A stretch of 64,000 nt of DNA from Allohahella sp002354735. GTDB taxonomy: Bacteria; Pseudomonadota; Gammaproteobacteria; Pseudomonadales; Oleiphilaceae. Location: the NCBI RefSeq assembly GCF_047946665.1, contig NZ_CP172312.1, positions 4,030,001 through 4,094,000 on the forward strand, written 5' to 3'. The position numbers and the translations under genes were made by a program. A model generated the notes under the pieces. It saw only the letters and a program-made list of their open reading frames with translations. It was not told the DNA's origin and searched no databases. This document shows, in pieces, positions 1 through 8,788 of this stretch (the first letter of the stretch is position 1; every line of letters begins with the position of its first letter).

Positions 1-615
1 TTCGAGCAGGTCGTTATCGATATCGAAGACCAGCACCAGGGCGCCATCATGGAAGAGATGGGTGCCCGTCGCGCCGAGCTCACCAACATGATTCCAGACG
101 GCAAGGGCCGAAGCCGACTCGAATTCATCGCGCCTTCTCGTGGTCTTATCGGCTTCCGTTCAGCGTTTCTGACGATGACGTCTGGTTCAGGCATCCTGAC
201 GCACATATTCGACCACTACGGGCCGCTGAAGGAAGGCATCAACGCCACGCGTCAGAACGGCGTGATGATAGCCAACCTCACTGGTAAGGCGCTCGGATAC
301 TCACTGTGGAACCTGCAGGAGCGTGGCCGTCTGTTCATCGATCCCAACGTCGAAGTGTATGAAGGCATGGTCATCGGTCTGCATAGCCGGGATAACGACC
401 TAACGGTCAACTGTACCAAGGGCAAGCAGCTCACGAACGTGCGAGCTTCGGGAACAGATGAGAACATCGTGCTCACACCGCCTATCCGGATGTCGCTTGA
501 GCAGGCGCTCGAGTTTATCGAGGATGATGAGCTTGTTGAAATTACGCCGGCCAGTATTCGCGTGCGAAAGCGTCATCTCAAGGAGAGTGATCGCAAGCGG
601 GCCAGCCGAGCCTAA
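1..615 (+). CDS. typA: Translational GTPase TypA/BipA, C-terminal part (5' end outside window)
   Basis: This is the last 204 codons of TypA/BipA, a ribosome-associated GTPase of the EF-G family linked to stress and cold adaptation and to ribosome assembly. The frame is open from base 1, so the G domain lies outside the window. Visible family signatures are SRGLIGFRSAFLT, GMVIGLHSRDNDLTVN and the closing MSLEQALEFIEDDELVEITP, all from domain V and the TypA-specific C-terminal domain. The tail ends in a basic Lys/Arg-rich stretch, as in other members. A strong terminator follows 20 bases after the stop, so the gene is the end of its transcript. Identification is very secure. Confidence 0.97.
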   Translation, partial: FEQVVIDIEDQHQGAIMEEMGARRAELTNMIPDGKGRSRLEFIAPSRGLIGFRSAFLTMTSGSGILTHIFDHYGPLKEGINATRQNGVMIANLTGKALGYSLWNLQERGRLFIDPNVEVYEGMVIGLHSRDNDLTVNCTKGKQLTNVRASGTDENIVLTPPIRMSLEQALEFIEDDELVEITPASIRVRKRHLKESDRKRASRA

Positions 616-634
616 CGTCGTAGATTAGTTTTTC

Positions 635-663
635 AAAGGCGCCCTCAGAGGCGCCTTTTTTGT
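635..663 (+). terminator. Rho-independent terminator after typA
   Basis: A perfect 6-bp GGCGCC/GGCGCC stem (638-643 and 650-655) with a 6-base loop is extended by an AAA/TTT pairing and followed by a run of seven T. It lies 20 bases downstream of the typA stop codon. Confidence 0.93.
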
Positions 664-1305
664 TGTTAGTCCGCTCGTAAAATTTTCCCCGAAGTCAACT
701 TTTCCCTTCGAATTTATTAACAATGTCTCATTAACTCTCGGTAATTGCTTACTATGACTGCCACGAGGCGGATGTCATGGTTCGGTCACCTGACGTAGTT
801 CACTGATTACCCGGTTGCCCCACTAGGTAGAACTGCTGACGCTTCAAGAGGATTCCGTAACATAAGCGTCACAATTGCTACGTACAATTCCGGATCTATA
901 GCGTGGTCCAGCCTAACAGGCTGAATTGAAAAGGAATTTCAGAAATTTTTGCGTTGTTGCCAAGGAGTGGGGAAAGCCCTGGGCCGCCTGAGAAGGCGCC
1001 AACATTGCAAAGACCTGAATGCTGTATTACTAATTGGTTATCGGAAACATGCGTTTAGTGGGTTTTCGTGAAGCAACACTTGAAGATCTGAATCTAAGCA
1101 AAGTGCGAGATCGGATCGCCAGGCAGAGCGGCAGGAAGCGCTGGTGCCAAGGGACACTGAAGTCATTGGAATGACTGCACGAACAATAGAAAGCTGCCGA
1201 AGAAGCGGCTAATCCGCCCCGGACAACAGGGGGTGGAGGCAATACCCGGCACTGCCAGTTCAGTTATCCAACAACGAGTTGATTTACACACAGAAGGAAG
1301 ACGAA
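664..1305. other. Long intergenic region between typA and the porin gene
   Basis: About 640 bases hold no gene I can support. The first 100 bases are A/T-rich and could carry a promoter. An inverted repeat AATTG/CAATT flanks TACGTA near 872-889. A 41-codon ORF (1049-1174) has no family resemblance. The last 30 bases carry the ribosome binding site of the porin. The length is consistent with a long regulated 5' untranslated region, but nothing recognisable was found in it. Confidence 0.5.
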
Positions 1306-2382
1306 ATGAAAAAGACGCTTTTAGCTTCAGCTGTCACGCTGGCCACCTTGACGACCGGCACTTTCGCTGCCGATACCACGCCACAGATCGACTCTGCAGC
1401 CGCACTGGCGCAGCGTCTTGATTCCATGCCACAGGTTTATGGCAACGTTCAACTTGCCTGGGTTTATTCGGAAGCAGACAAGAATATCCTCTCGGATAAC
1501 GGGGATGTAGAATTCTTTGAAGGCTCTACCGTAAGCGGCCTAGAAGATAATGGATCAACCATCGGCTTGACTCACGAGCATGAAATCAGCCCTGGCCTCG
1601 AAGCGTTCATGAAAATTGAGCTTGACGGCATTGACGGTGATGACAAGGCTAAAGGACGCGGACGAATCAAGCTTGATGAGGCTTACATCGGACTAAAAGG
1701 CGACTTCGGTCAGGTCTGGGTCGGCTCTGACGACTCGGCTTACGAGAGATTAATCGATGGCATCAAACAATATTACGAGATAGTCGTCTTCAACACCGGC
1801 ACCGTGTATAACACCGGTGAAGGCGATCTGCTCCAATACACTTCGCCTTCATTCAGCGGTCTGACCTTGCACGGTGCGGTTGAACTCGACGGCAGCTTTG
1901 AAGATGCAGACGGTAACGACGTGGGCGGTGAAAATCCATATCAGTTAGGCGTCCAGTACGCGGATCATCAATTCTCACTGGCTGTGGCAATGGACTCGAA
2001 CGACAGTTCAAATGCCGGTAACACCTATGGCGTTCGCGGTGCGTTCCAGATGGGCGATCTGGAACTGAGTGCTTTATACTCGACCACGACAGACGTCCGT
2101 GATGACTACGGTCTGATGGCGATCTACTCTATGGGTGCCAACACATTCGCGGCGTCATACGAGTTCTCCACGCCGGACGGCGACGGTGAGGACACTTCGG
2201 TTATATCGTTGCAGGCGCTCCACAGCTTCTCGGATAACCTCTATGTCTATACTGAGCTTTACTTCGTAACAAGTGATGAGGAAGGTTTCATCGACATCAA
2301 TCCTGATGACGCCGATAATTCGCTTGTTGAAACCGGTGCCGATGCGACTCACCTGGCACTTGGCGCAGTCTACGCTTTCTAA
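1306..2382 (+). CDS. Outer-membrane porin, Gram-negative general porin type
   Basis: A 358-residue beta-barrel porin of the outer membrane for passive diffusion of small hydrophilic solutes. The start at 1306 is chosen because AAGGAAG lies 6 bases before an ATG that opens a classical signal peptide (MKKTLLASAVTLATL..., cleavage after AFA near residue 22). The mature protein alternates short hydrophobic and acidic strands, contains the typical motif LDEAYIGLKGDFGQVWVG and closes with an aromatic C-terminal Phe (GAVYAF), the signal read by the BAM complex. It is rich in Asp/Glu, in keeping with a marine or halotolerant outer membrane. It is monocistronic, with a terminator directly behind. Substrate cannot be told from sequence. 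Confidence 0.88.
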   Translation: MKKTLLASAVTLATLTTGTFAADTTPQIDSAAALAQRLDSMPQVYGNVQLAWVYSEADKNILSDNGDVEFFEGSTVSGLEDNGSTIGLTHEHEISPGLEAFMKIELDGIDGDDKAKGRGRIKLDEAYIGLKGDFGQVWVGSDDSAYERLIDGIKQYYEIVVFNTGTVYNTGEGDLLQYTSPSFSGLTLHGAVELDGSFEDADGNDVGGENPYQLGVQYADHQFSLAVAMDSNDSSNAGNTYGVRGAFQMGDLELSALYSTTTDVRDDYGLMAIYSMGANTFAASYEFSTPDGDGEDTSVISLQALHSFSDNLYVYTELYFVTSDEEGFIDINPDDADNSLVETGADATHLALGAVYAF

Positions 2383-2390
2383 TAAGCTGT

Positions 2391-2427
2391 TCAAGGCGGC
2401 TTCGCTCTGCGAAGCTGCCTTTTTCTC
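2391..2427 (+). terminator. Rho-independent terminator after porin
   Basis: An imperfect hairpin AAGGCGGCTTCG / CGAAGCTGCCTT with a short CTCTG-type loop is followed by TTTTCTCC, 10 bases after the porin stop. Confidence 0.85.
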
Positions 2428-2639
2428 CGATTTGAAGTACGAAAATTTTATCGCGTTTATTATTGGTAAGATGTCGGCGCCTGACTAGAGGGGCAGTACC
2501 TCGTCGGCTTTGCCCCTCTGATCGCTACCAGTTTCTTTTACTGTCAAGCCAAATGCCTAGCTTGCGCCGGAAGGCCAGATCATCCGCTCGGAATTTCGCC
2601 AGGCTCTATAGCTGCAGAGCTAGCTTCAATTGGATATCT

Positions 2640-2885
2640 ACTTCAAGAGAGACCTTCGTAATACGATCGAAGGCATTCTTTTCAGAATCAGAACAGGCGT
2701 GCCCTGGCGAGACCTGCCGCCAGACTTCGGTAAATGGAATTCGGTCTACAAAAGATTTAATGGTCGAGAAAAGGCGTCTGGAAACGTCTGTTCGACAAGC
2801 TGGTAACGGAACCAGACCTTGAATGGGTTTTCCTGGATGGGACTTATGTCAAAGCTCATCAGCACAGTGCAGGCGCAGCGTCGCT
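2640..2885 (+). pseudogene. Remnant of an IS5-family transposase
   Basis: Two adjacent frames encode consecutive pieces of an IS5-type DDE transposase. The first frame (from about 2654) reads RTGVPWRDLPPDFGKWNSVY. After a frameshift near 2757-2761 the second reads WSRKGVWKRLFDKLV and EWVFLDGTYVKAHQHSAGA, which contains the first catalytic Asp (LDGT). Upstream there is no start region and downstream the similarity stops at about 2885, so the C-terminal two thirds are missing. No inverted repeats could be recognised. This is an inactive scar. It lies between two porin genes and marks a past insertion. Confidence 0.8.
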
Positions 2886-2949
2886 CTGGCCTGCGCTTTC
2901 GTGTGGCTACCGATGTGAAACGTCAACAGCCCCTAGCAGCCATATCTTA

Positions 2950-3666
2950 CTAGAACGTTTTGCTCCACCCTAACCAAACCTTAGGGTCGCTGGAGCTCAC
3001 CGAGCCCAGTGCAGAGTCTTCATCGATATCAGCATACTCCAGGTTGAAACTGAAGGCGCCAAATTCTCCAGCATTTTTCGTAATGTTAGCTGAGGCATGT
3101 GCGTAACTCGCGTCTCCGACAGATGGAGCGCTGTCGTCGGTAAAGTCGTAGAAACCTGCGAGAACGCCCGTACTGTAGCCGTCCTGCAAAGGTATTTCGA
3201 CACTTGCGTAATAGTAGAGGTCGCCTTGGACGAACAACCCTTTCCCACTCACGTCGCTGTTTGTTGTATACGCGAAGCCTAGGGCCGCAACGCCATAGCT
3301 CACCTCCCCATATATCTCCCCGAAGTCAATGGAATCAGGCGCATCGGGATAGGCATAGTAGATATAGCCCACATCGTAGCCAAGGTCATTCATCGCTCCG
3401 GCGAATCCAGCATATAAGTCCAGCTCGTAACTCGTTTCATCGCCGAAATCCACGTTGGAGGCCCATGTACCAGCGTAAAAACCGGAGGCGTGTTCAAAGT
3501 CAATTCCACCTTGAACAGCTGGGGAACCGTCTGTTTGCGTTACACCGCGAAACAGATAATTGCTCACAGCGGCGATGTTGGTACTCACCTCTGCGCTCAC
3601 GAGAGAAGATGTCAGCTGGAGCGTGACCATCAATCCAAAACTTGACGTCATTCGAGATTTTTTCAT
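2950..3666 (-). CDS. TorF-family putative porin
   Basis: A 238-residue outer-membrane beta-barrel of the TorF/TIGR02001 type. The start at 3666 follows AAAGGTG at good distance and opens a signal peptide ending SLVSA. The mature part begins with the hallmark VSTNIAAVSNYLFRGVTQTD, followed by repeating strands with GGIDFEH, GFYAGTWASNVDFG, ELDLYAGFAG and a C-terminal aromatic end (LGWSKTF). The family is widespread in marine proteobacteria with no firmly assigned substrate. It may be a small-molecule channel. It is a single gene, transcribed away from the metal operon and adjacent to the IS remnant. An alternative start 9 codons upstream would only lengthen the signal peptide. Confidence 0.85.
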   Translation of the reverse strand: MKKSRMTSSFGLMVTLQLTSSLVSAEVSTNIAAVSNYLFRGVTQTDGSPAVQGGIDFEHASGFYAGTWASNVDFGDETSYELDLYAGFAGAMNDLGYDVGYIYYAYPDAPDSIDFGEIYGEVSYGVAALGFAYTTNSDVSGKGLFVQGDLYYYASVEIPLQDGYSTGVLAGFYDFTDDSAPSVGDASYAHASANITKNAGEFGAFSFNLEYADIDEDSALGSVSSSDPKVWLGWSKTF

Positions 3667-4161
3667 TGCTTGCACCTTTGTTAAAGAAATCACGATCTCG
3701 AAGCATTAAGCAAAACACATGCCACCTTTCTGAAAAACGCTGCAGACATTTGCAATGCATTGATTGCTGGGCAAGCGAAGCTGGTATCAGCTGTTCGTGC
3801 GTCGCTGGTAAAGCATAAAAGAACCTCTCGACTCTACGCAATGCGTCAATCTGGTGCATTCGCCGGGGTCGGAGCGCGCTATGCACCAAAAACGCTCTGA
3901 ACAATTATCATGAGCTCCGTTGTTACGGGTGGATAGTAAAAGGAGTTTTCCCTCAATGATAAAGAGTGCCCCACCTGAACTGCCAACGCGAGTCAGTAAA
4001 AAATAAGCCAAGTGATTGCCTTCGTCGAATCCAATCTCGTAGAGATCGTCACCTATCTGTTTACCGTGAGCAAACAAAGGTTTTTTACTGATTGGCCGTA
4101 CGGAAATTCGAAAGGCCGAGGGACGAGAATAATGATTCGTGCTGTGATGTGAAAGTGGCGC
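3667..4161. other. Intergenic region without a supported gene
   Basis: About 495 bases between the TorF-type porin and the czcA terminator. A minus-strand frame (3787-4185) is open and contains a plausible-looking stretch (KQIGDDLYEIGFDEGNHLAY), but its only start lies inside the czcA terminator hairpin and the rest is unlike a protein. It could be a decayed gene. The promoter of the TorF-type porin is expected near 3690-3760 but no clear boxes were seen. Confidence 0.4.
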
Positions 4162-4202
4162 GAGGAAGAAGGCCCGCCGTACCATTGCGGCAGCGGCGGG
4201 CC
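4162..4202 (-). terminator. Terminator of the czcCBA operon
   Basis: On the minus strand, 6 bases after the czcA stop, a perfect 9-bp stem GGCCCGCCG/CGGCGGGCC (4194-4202 with 4171-4179) encloses a 14-base loop and is followed by TTCTTCCTC. The pyrimidine tail is not a pure T run, but the stem is very stable. Confidence 0.8.
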
Positions 4203-4208
4203 ATATAG

Positions 4209-7200
4209 CTAGGCTTTACGGGCGTCTCTGAGCTTGCCTTTTGAGAACAGGGCGAAGAGCACGGGCAGTACAAAGAGTGTCAGGAACGTGGCTGTCACCA
4301 GCCCGCCCACGATTACACTGGCCAGCGGCTTTTGTATCTCTGCACCAACACCGTTCGAGAGCATCATGGGAATAAGTCCCAGCGCCGAGGTGAGAGCGGT
4401 CATAAGCACGGGCCTCAGTCTCGAGGCTGCACCATCGAACACGGCATCGGCTACCGCCAGGCCATCCCCTATCCGCTGATTGATGCTCTCCACCATGACC
4501 ACCCCATTCAGCACCGCTACCCCGAACAGGGTAATGAAGCCGACGGAGCTGGGAACTGACAGATACTGCCCGGAAATCCAGAGCGAAAACACACCACCGA
4601 TCACCGCCAGGGGTACGTTGACCAGGATCAGCATGGCCTGCCCCACAGACCCGAACGCAAAGTAGAGCAACAATGCTATGAGGCCAAGTGAGATAGGTAT
4701 TACGAGTGCCAGTCGTTTCTGCGCTCTCTGCTGGTTTTCGAACTGGCCGCCGATTTCCACTGAGTAGCCGGTGGGGAGATCCACCTGCTCAGCGATGACC
4801 TGTCGAATGTCCGCTACAACGCTGCCCATATCCCGGCCTTGCACGTTCGCCTGTATCACAACCCGCCGCTGAACATCGTCGCGTCTTACCTGTGGCGGGC
4901 CTGAAGCTATCGTGACATCGGCCACATCGCCCAGGCGAACCCACGCACCGGACGGCGCCTGCAGCCGCAGATCGGCAATCGCCTCACGATTTTCACGGAA
5001 GCGTTCGCCAAGACGTACATAGATATCATAGCGTTCGTTGCCGTTGATGATCTGGCCAGCGCTCGCCCCGCCAAGCCCCTCTTGTACCAGCTCCATCACA
5101 TCGCCTACAGCCAGACCATAACGCGAAAGCGCGCGGCGATCTGGTTTGACGACCAGCTGTGCTTCACCCGCAATCTGTTCCATGGCAACATCACGCGCAC
5201 CCGAAATTTTCTTCACGACTGTTTCGATAGCCTGCCCCTGTTCGGCCAGAACATCCAGGTCCGGGCCGAACAGTTTGATAGCCAGCTGAGCTTTCACGCC
5301 AGACAGCAGTTCATCCACACGTGTGGCGATCGGCTGGGAAAAATTGAACAGTAAGCCGGGATATTGTTCGAGTTTCTCCTCCATCAGGCTCTGCAGCTCA
5401 TAGCGGCTGCTGGCACTCGTCCATTCAGGCACGGGCTTGAGACCGATATAGATTTCGATATTGTTCACTGGTTCAGGGTCTCCGCCGATTTCCGCTCGCC
5501 CGATTCGCGACAGAGCATAGGTCACTTCTGGAAACTCCATCAGCATCGCTTCCAGTTTGGGCGCTACTGTCAGTGCAGTGTCGAGACTGGAAGAGGGCGC
5601 CAAGGTAACCCGCAGATTGATCGTCCCCTCTTCAAGTTCAGGCACGAACTCCGTGCCGAGACGAGGAACGACGGCTGCGGCAGCTATCACCATCAGTCCC
5701 GCAACCAGAACCACAGTCTTTCGGTGTCCCATCGCCCACAGCAGTCCCCGGCGATACAGGTAATCCAGCGGCTTCAGCACGAAGCTTTCTTTTTGACGAA
5801 TCCCCTTCCGGAACATATAGGTAGCCAAAGCCGGAACAATAATCAGCGCAACAAACACCGCAGAAAGCATGGCAAGCATGATGCTGATAGCCATCGGCTG
5901 GAAAAGCTTGGCCTCGACACCTTCAAAACTGAAGAGCGGCATGAAGACGACCAGGATGATAGCTGTGGCAAAAAAGATAGGGCGGGCAACCTCCCGGCCA
6001 GCCTCCTGCAGCCTCAGCGCAATGCCATGGTTATCATGCGGGGCGTCAACAGGGTCTATATCGTCAGGCCCCACGCGTTTCAGTCTCTGCGAGTCGTGCT
6101 CGGCATCCGGGTGGGTCAGGTGCTTGAACATGTTTTCGACCATCACCACCGAACCGTCGACCAGCATGCCTATGGCTACTGCGATGCCACCGAGCGACAT
6201 CAGGTTGGCAGAGAGTCCGAACCACGCCATGACCATCAATGCGATACCAATCGATATCGGGATGGAGATCAGAACCAGGAAAGTGGCCCGCAGGTTCATC
6301 AGGAACAATGCAAGGATGACGACGATGAACACAAAAGCGAGCAGGAGCGCGTTGACGACGGTCTCTACGGCCTGTGTGATCAAATCGGCCTGATCATAAA
6401 ATGCTTCAAAGTGAACACCTTTGGGCAAAGCCTGATTGATCCGGTCAACGCGGGCATTTACAGCATCGATAGTAGTCTTGGTGTTGGCGCCCATGCGCTT
6501 CAGGACGATGCCGGCGACGACTTCGCCCAGCTGGACGACTTCGCCATCGGCATCCTTGCGGGTCATGGTCACTGCGCCCTGGCGAATTTCACTTCCCAGT
6601 TCGACCTGAGCCACATCTGAGACAGTAACGGTTGTACCATCCACGGTTTTCAGGGGGACCTGACGGATCTGGTCCATGCCCGCTTCGCCGTGGTCCATCC
6701 AGCCGGTACCACGTATCACCAGCTGCTCCTGACCGCGGTTCATATACCACCCGCCGACGTTCGTGTTGTTCTGCTCCAGCGCCTCCATCACGTCATCCTG
6801 CGTCAGGTCGTAGGCCAACAGTCGTGACGGGTTCAGGTTGACCTGATACTGGCGAACATCGCCGCCAAAGGAGAGCACGTCAGTGACGCCTTCGGCCGGG
6901 ATCAGTAGGAGTTTGACCACCCAGTCGTGCAGGCTGCGTAGCTCCATCGCATCGAAGCCCGAGTCGGGATCGGCGACCAGCAGATACTGATAGACCTGTC
7001 CAAGCCCTGAGGTATTCGGGCCCATCTCCGGAGTGCCAACACCATCGGGAATCAGCTCCCTGGCAGCCTGAAGCCGCTCGAAAACAAGCTGACGCGCGAA
7101 ATAGATGTCGGTGCCTTCCTTGAAGACAACGGTGACGCCTGACAAACCGGTCTTCGATATCGAACGGACTTCTTCTACGTCGGGCAAGGCATACATCACA

Positions 7201-7412
7201 GCCTCGATCGGGTAGGTGATGAGCTGCTCGACTTCTTCTGCGGCTAGCCCAGGTGCTTCGGTATTGACCGACACCTGAACATTGGTGACATCAGGAAAGG
7301 CGTCGAGATTGAGTTTCGGAATGATAAAAACGGCCGCTGTCATCAGCGCCAAGAGTGCAATCACCACCAGCAAGCGATTGGTGACTGCCCAATCGATGAT
7401 TCGATTAAACAT
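4209..7412 (-). CDS. czcA: Heavy-metal efflux RND pump, CzcA/CusA type
   Basis: A 1067-residue inner-membrane proton/metal antiporter of the HME-RND family, which drives divalent metal ions (Co, Zn, Cd; possibly Ni) through CzcB and CzcC out of the cell. Visible signatures are the N-terminal helix, NLDAFPDVTNVQV, GGIAVAIGMLVDGSVVMVEN in TM4 with the essential Asp, and a duplicated architecture with a second hydrophobic block near residues 860-1050. The length matches the CzcA family (about 1040-1070). The TM4 sequence with Asp and Glu fits divalent-metal HME pumps rather than Cu/Ag CusA, but this is inference. It is the last gene of the czcCBA operon, 14 bases after czcB and followed by a hairpin terminator. 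Confidence 0.95.
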   Translation of the reverse strand: MFNRIIDWAVTNRLLVVIALLALMTAAVFIIPKLNLDAFPDVTNVQVSVNTEAPGLAAEEVEQLITYPIEAVMYALPDVEEVRSISKTGLSGVTVVFKEGTDIYFARQLVFERLQAARELIPDGVGTPEMGPNTSGLGQVYQYLLVADPDSGFDAMELRSLHDWVVKLLLIPAEGVTDVLSFGGDVRQYQVNLNPSRLLAYDLTQDDVMEALEQNNTNVGGWYMNRGQEQLVIRGTGWMDHGEAGMDQIRQVPLKTVDGTTVTVSDVAQVELGSEIRQGAVTMTRKDADGEVVQLGEVVAGIVLKRMGANTKTTIDAVNARVDRINQALPKGVHFEAFYDQADLITQAVETVVNALLLAFVFIVVILALFLMNLRATFLVLISIPISIGIALMVMAWFGLSANLMSLGGIAVAIGMLVDGSVVMVENMFKHLTHPDAEHDSQRLKRVGPDDIDPVDAPHDNHGIALRLQEAGREVARPIFFATAIILVVFMPLFSFEGVEAKLFQPMAISIMLAMLSAVFVALIIVPALATYMFRKGIRQKESFVLKPLDYLYRRGLLWAMGHRKTVVLVAGLMVIAAAAVVPRLGTEFVPELEEGTINLRVTLAPSSSLDTALTVAPKLEAMLMEFPEVTYALSRIGRAEIGGDPEPVNNIEIYIGLKPVPEWTSASSRYELQSLMEEKLEQYPGLLFNFSQPIATRVDELLSGVKAQLAIKLFGPDLDVLAEQGQAIETVVKKISGARDVAMEQIAGEAQLVVKPDRRALSRYGLAVGDVMELVQEGLGGASAGQIINGNERYDIYVRLGERFRENREAIADLRLQAPSGAWVRLGDVADVTIASGPPQVRRDDVQRRVVIQANVQGRDMGSVVADIRQVIAEQVDLPTGYSVEIGGQFENQQRAQKRLALVIPISLGLIALLLYFAFGSVGQAMLILVNVPLAVIGGVFSLWISGQYLSVPSSVGFITLFGVAVLNGVVMVESINQRIGDGLAVADAVFDGAASRLRPVLMTALTSALGLIPMMLSNGVGAEIQKPLASVIVGGLVTATFLTLFVLPVLFALFSKGKLRDARKA

Positions 7413-7426
7413 GAACTTTCCTTTGC

Positions 7427-8773
7427 TTAGTGGTTGTGAGGATCAAAGCCGCCTTTGGCGATTTGGGAAGCGACGAAAAAAGCGCCTTCAGTGACGACAC
7501 GAGCGCCGGTTGCGATGCCGGATATTTCGCGCAATAGCCCAAGGGATCGTCCCAATTCAACTTCTATTGGCTTGAACTCGCCAGGGTGATCTTCGACAAA
7601 CACGGTCCAGTCGCCATCGGCACCTCGCATCAGTGCGCCTTCCGGAACGGCCAGTACTGGCTTTTCAGTACTGAACTGAAAGAACACCTCGGCAAATTGG
7701 CCTGGGTGAAGCCGGTGAGACTGGTTATCGACCAGCAGCCGGACCGTTCGCGTGCGTGTGACCGGATCTATGGTATGTGCCTCCTGCGACACGACCGCCG
7801 GTACGCGCAGGTTGGGCGTCACGACCTCCGCCCGCGTCCCTTCGGGCAGGGCCAGCGAGCGATCGGCCGGCAGGTGAGCCTCTACCCACAGCTCCTTCTC
7901 GTCCGCCAGGGTAATCATCGGGGCACCTGCCTCGATGCGCTGCCCCTGCTCGAAATCGTCCGCGAGTACAGAGCCATCGATTTCAGCTCGCAGGGTATAT
8001 TCGCCAAGGGCCTTGGTCTTTTGTGTCTGCAGCGCCTTGAGGTCCTCCGAAGTGAGGCCGTAAGCCAGCAAGGTCGCCTCTGCGGCTTCCAGGTCAGCCT
8101 TGGCGCTGATATACCGTTGTTCTCCCACGGTTCCGGGCCCAAGCTTCTGTACCCGCTGCCATTCTGGCCAGGCTCTGCGGTAGTCGGCCTGTGCCTGGGC
8201 GACGCTTTCGCTGAAAAGCGTGACCAGCGGCTGACCTTGTTTGACGTGGCTACCCAGCGCCACGTGGCGACGCAACACCACCGAAGGGACCCGAGGCGAT
8301 ACTCGGAAGCTGGTGTAGCCGTTGGACATGATTTCGCCCGGCGCATAAAGCGAATAGTCCACAGACTGAGGGGCGAGCGCTTTCACCTGAATATCCGCCA
8401 GCGCCATCTGACCACCGGTCAATGTTGCAGCAGCGCCTTCATCATGACCACCTTCGTCGTGGCCGCCCTCCTCATGGCCGCCCTCATCGTGCCCACCTTC
8501 CTCTTCATGGTCTTTGCCGCCATGGTCATCACCCTCATCTTCGTCATGATTTTCGTCACTATGTTCGTCATGACCATGCTTGTCGGCAGTTTTATGGTTA
8601 TCGTGCGCCCCGTGCTCATCGTGATCTTCTTCTTCGTGACTATCGTGAGGCGGCTCGGCAGTCAGAGCGGTGTCCGGTGAAGTTTCTTCATGAGCATGGC
8701 CCGGCGAAGTTGTCTCGGCCTGTCCAGCCGTCGCCAGCGTACCAAGCAGAAAAATAAGCAATGTCTTGTTCAT
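7427..8773 (-). CDS. czcB: Periplasmic adaptor of metal efflux system, CzcB-like, with His-rich N-terminus
   Basis: A 448-residue membrane-fusion protein that bridges CzcA and CzcC in the periplasm. After a signal peptide (ends TAGQA, about residue 19), residues 25-115 are an extended His/Asp/Glu/Gly-rich region with near-repeats such as GGHDEGGHEEGGHDEGG. This is a likely metal-sequestering arm, as seen in some CzcB proteins. The rest holds the adaptor core: beta-barrel/lipoyl halves (SPRVPSVVLRRHVALGSHVKQG; ALGEYTLRAEIDGSVL), a helical hairpin between them, and a C-terminal domain (GALMRGADGDWTVFVED). czcC ends 15 bases upstream and czcA begins 14 bases downstream, so the three genes form one operon. 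Metal specificity cannot be read directly. Confidence 0.93.
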   Translation of the reverse strand: MNKTLLIFLLGTLATAGQAETTSPGHAHEETSPDTALTAEPPHDSHEEEDHDEHGAHDNHKTADKHGHDEHSDENHDEDEGDDHGGKDHEEEGGHDEGGHEEGGHDEGGHDEGAAATLTGGQMALADIQVKALAPQSVDYSLYAPGEIMSNGYTSFRVSPRVPSVVLRRHVALGSHVKQGQPLVTLFSESVAQAQADYRRAWPEWQRVQKLGPGTVGEQRYISAKADLEAAEATLLAYGLTSEDLKALQTQKTKALGEYTLRAEIDGSVLADDFEQGQRIEAGAPMITLADEKELWVEAHLPADRSLALPEGTRAEVVTPNLRVPAVVSQEAHTIDPVTRTRTVRLLVDNQSHRLHPGQFAEVFFQFSTEKPVLAVPEGALMRGADGDWTVFVEDHPGEFKPIEVELGRSLGLLREISGIATGARVVTEGAFFVASQIAKGGFDPHNH

Positions 8774-8788
8774 GTGAGGTGTCCCGTA

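Noticed and set aside
1049..1174. 41-codon ORF in the porin upstream region
   Set aside because: Weak ribosome binding site and no resemblance to known proteins; mentioned under findings only.
3787..4185. 132-codon minus-strand ORF between the TorF-type porin and czcA
   Set aside because: Its start lies within the czcA terminator hairpin and most of it lacks protein-like composition; a decayed gene is possible but not shown.
5364..6620. 418-codon plus-strand ORF inside czcA
   Set aside because: It is the antisense shadow of a well-conserved CzcA; composition (Gln/His/Arg-rich) is not protein-like and it has no ribosome binding site.
8440..8520. Repeated DNA pattern resembling a short array
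   Set aside because: It is the in-frame His/Asp/Glu codon repeat of czcB, without CRISPR-like spacers.
7586..8680. 364-codon plus-strand ORF inside czcB
   Set aside because: Shadow of czcB; its hydrophobic end is only the antisense of the His-codon repeats.
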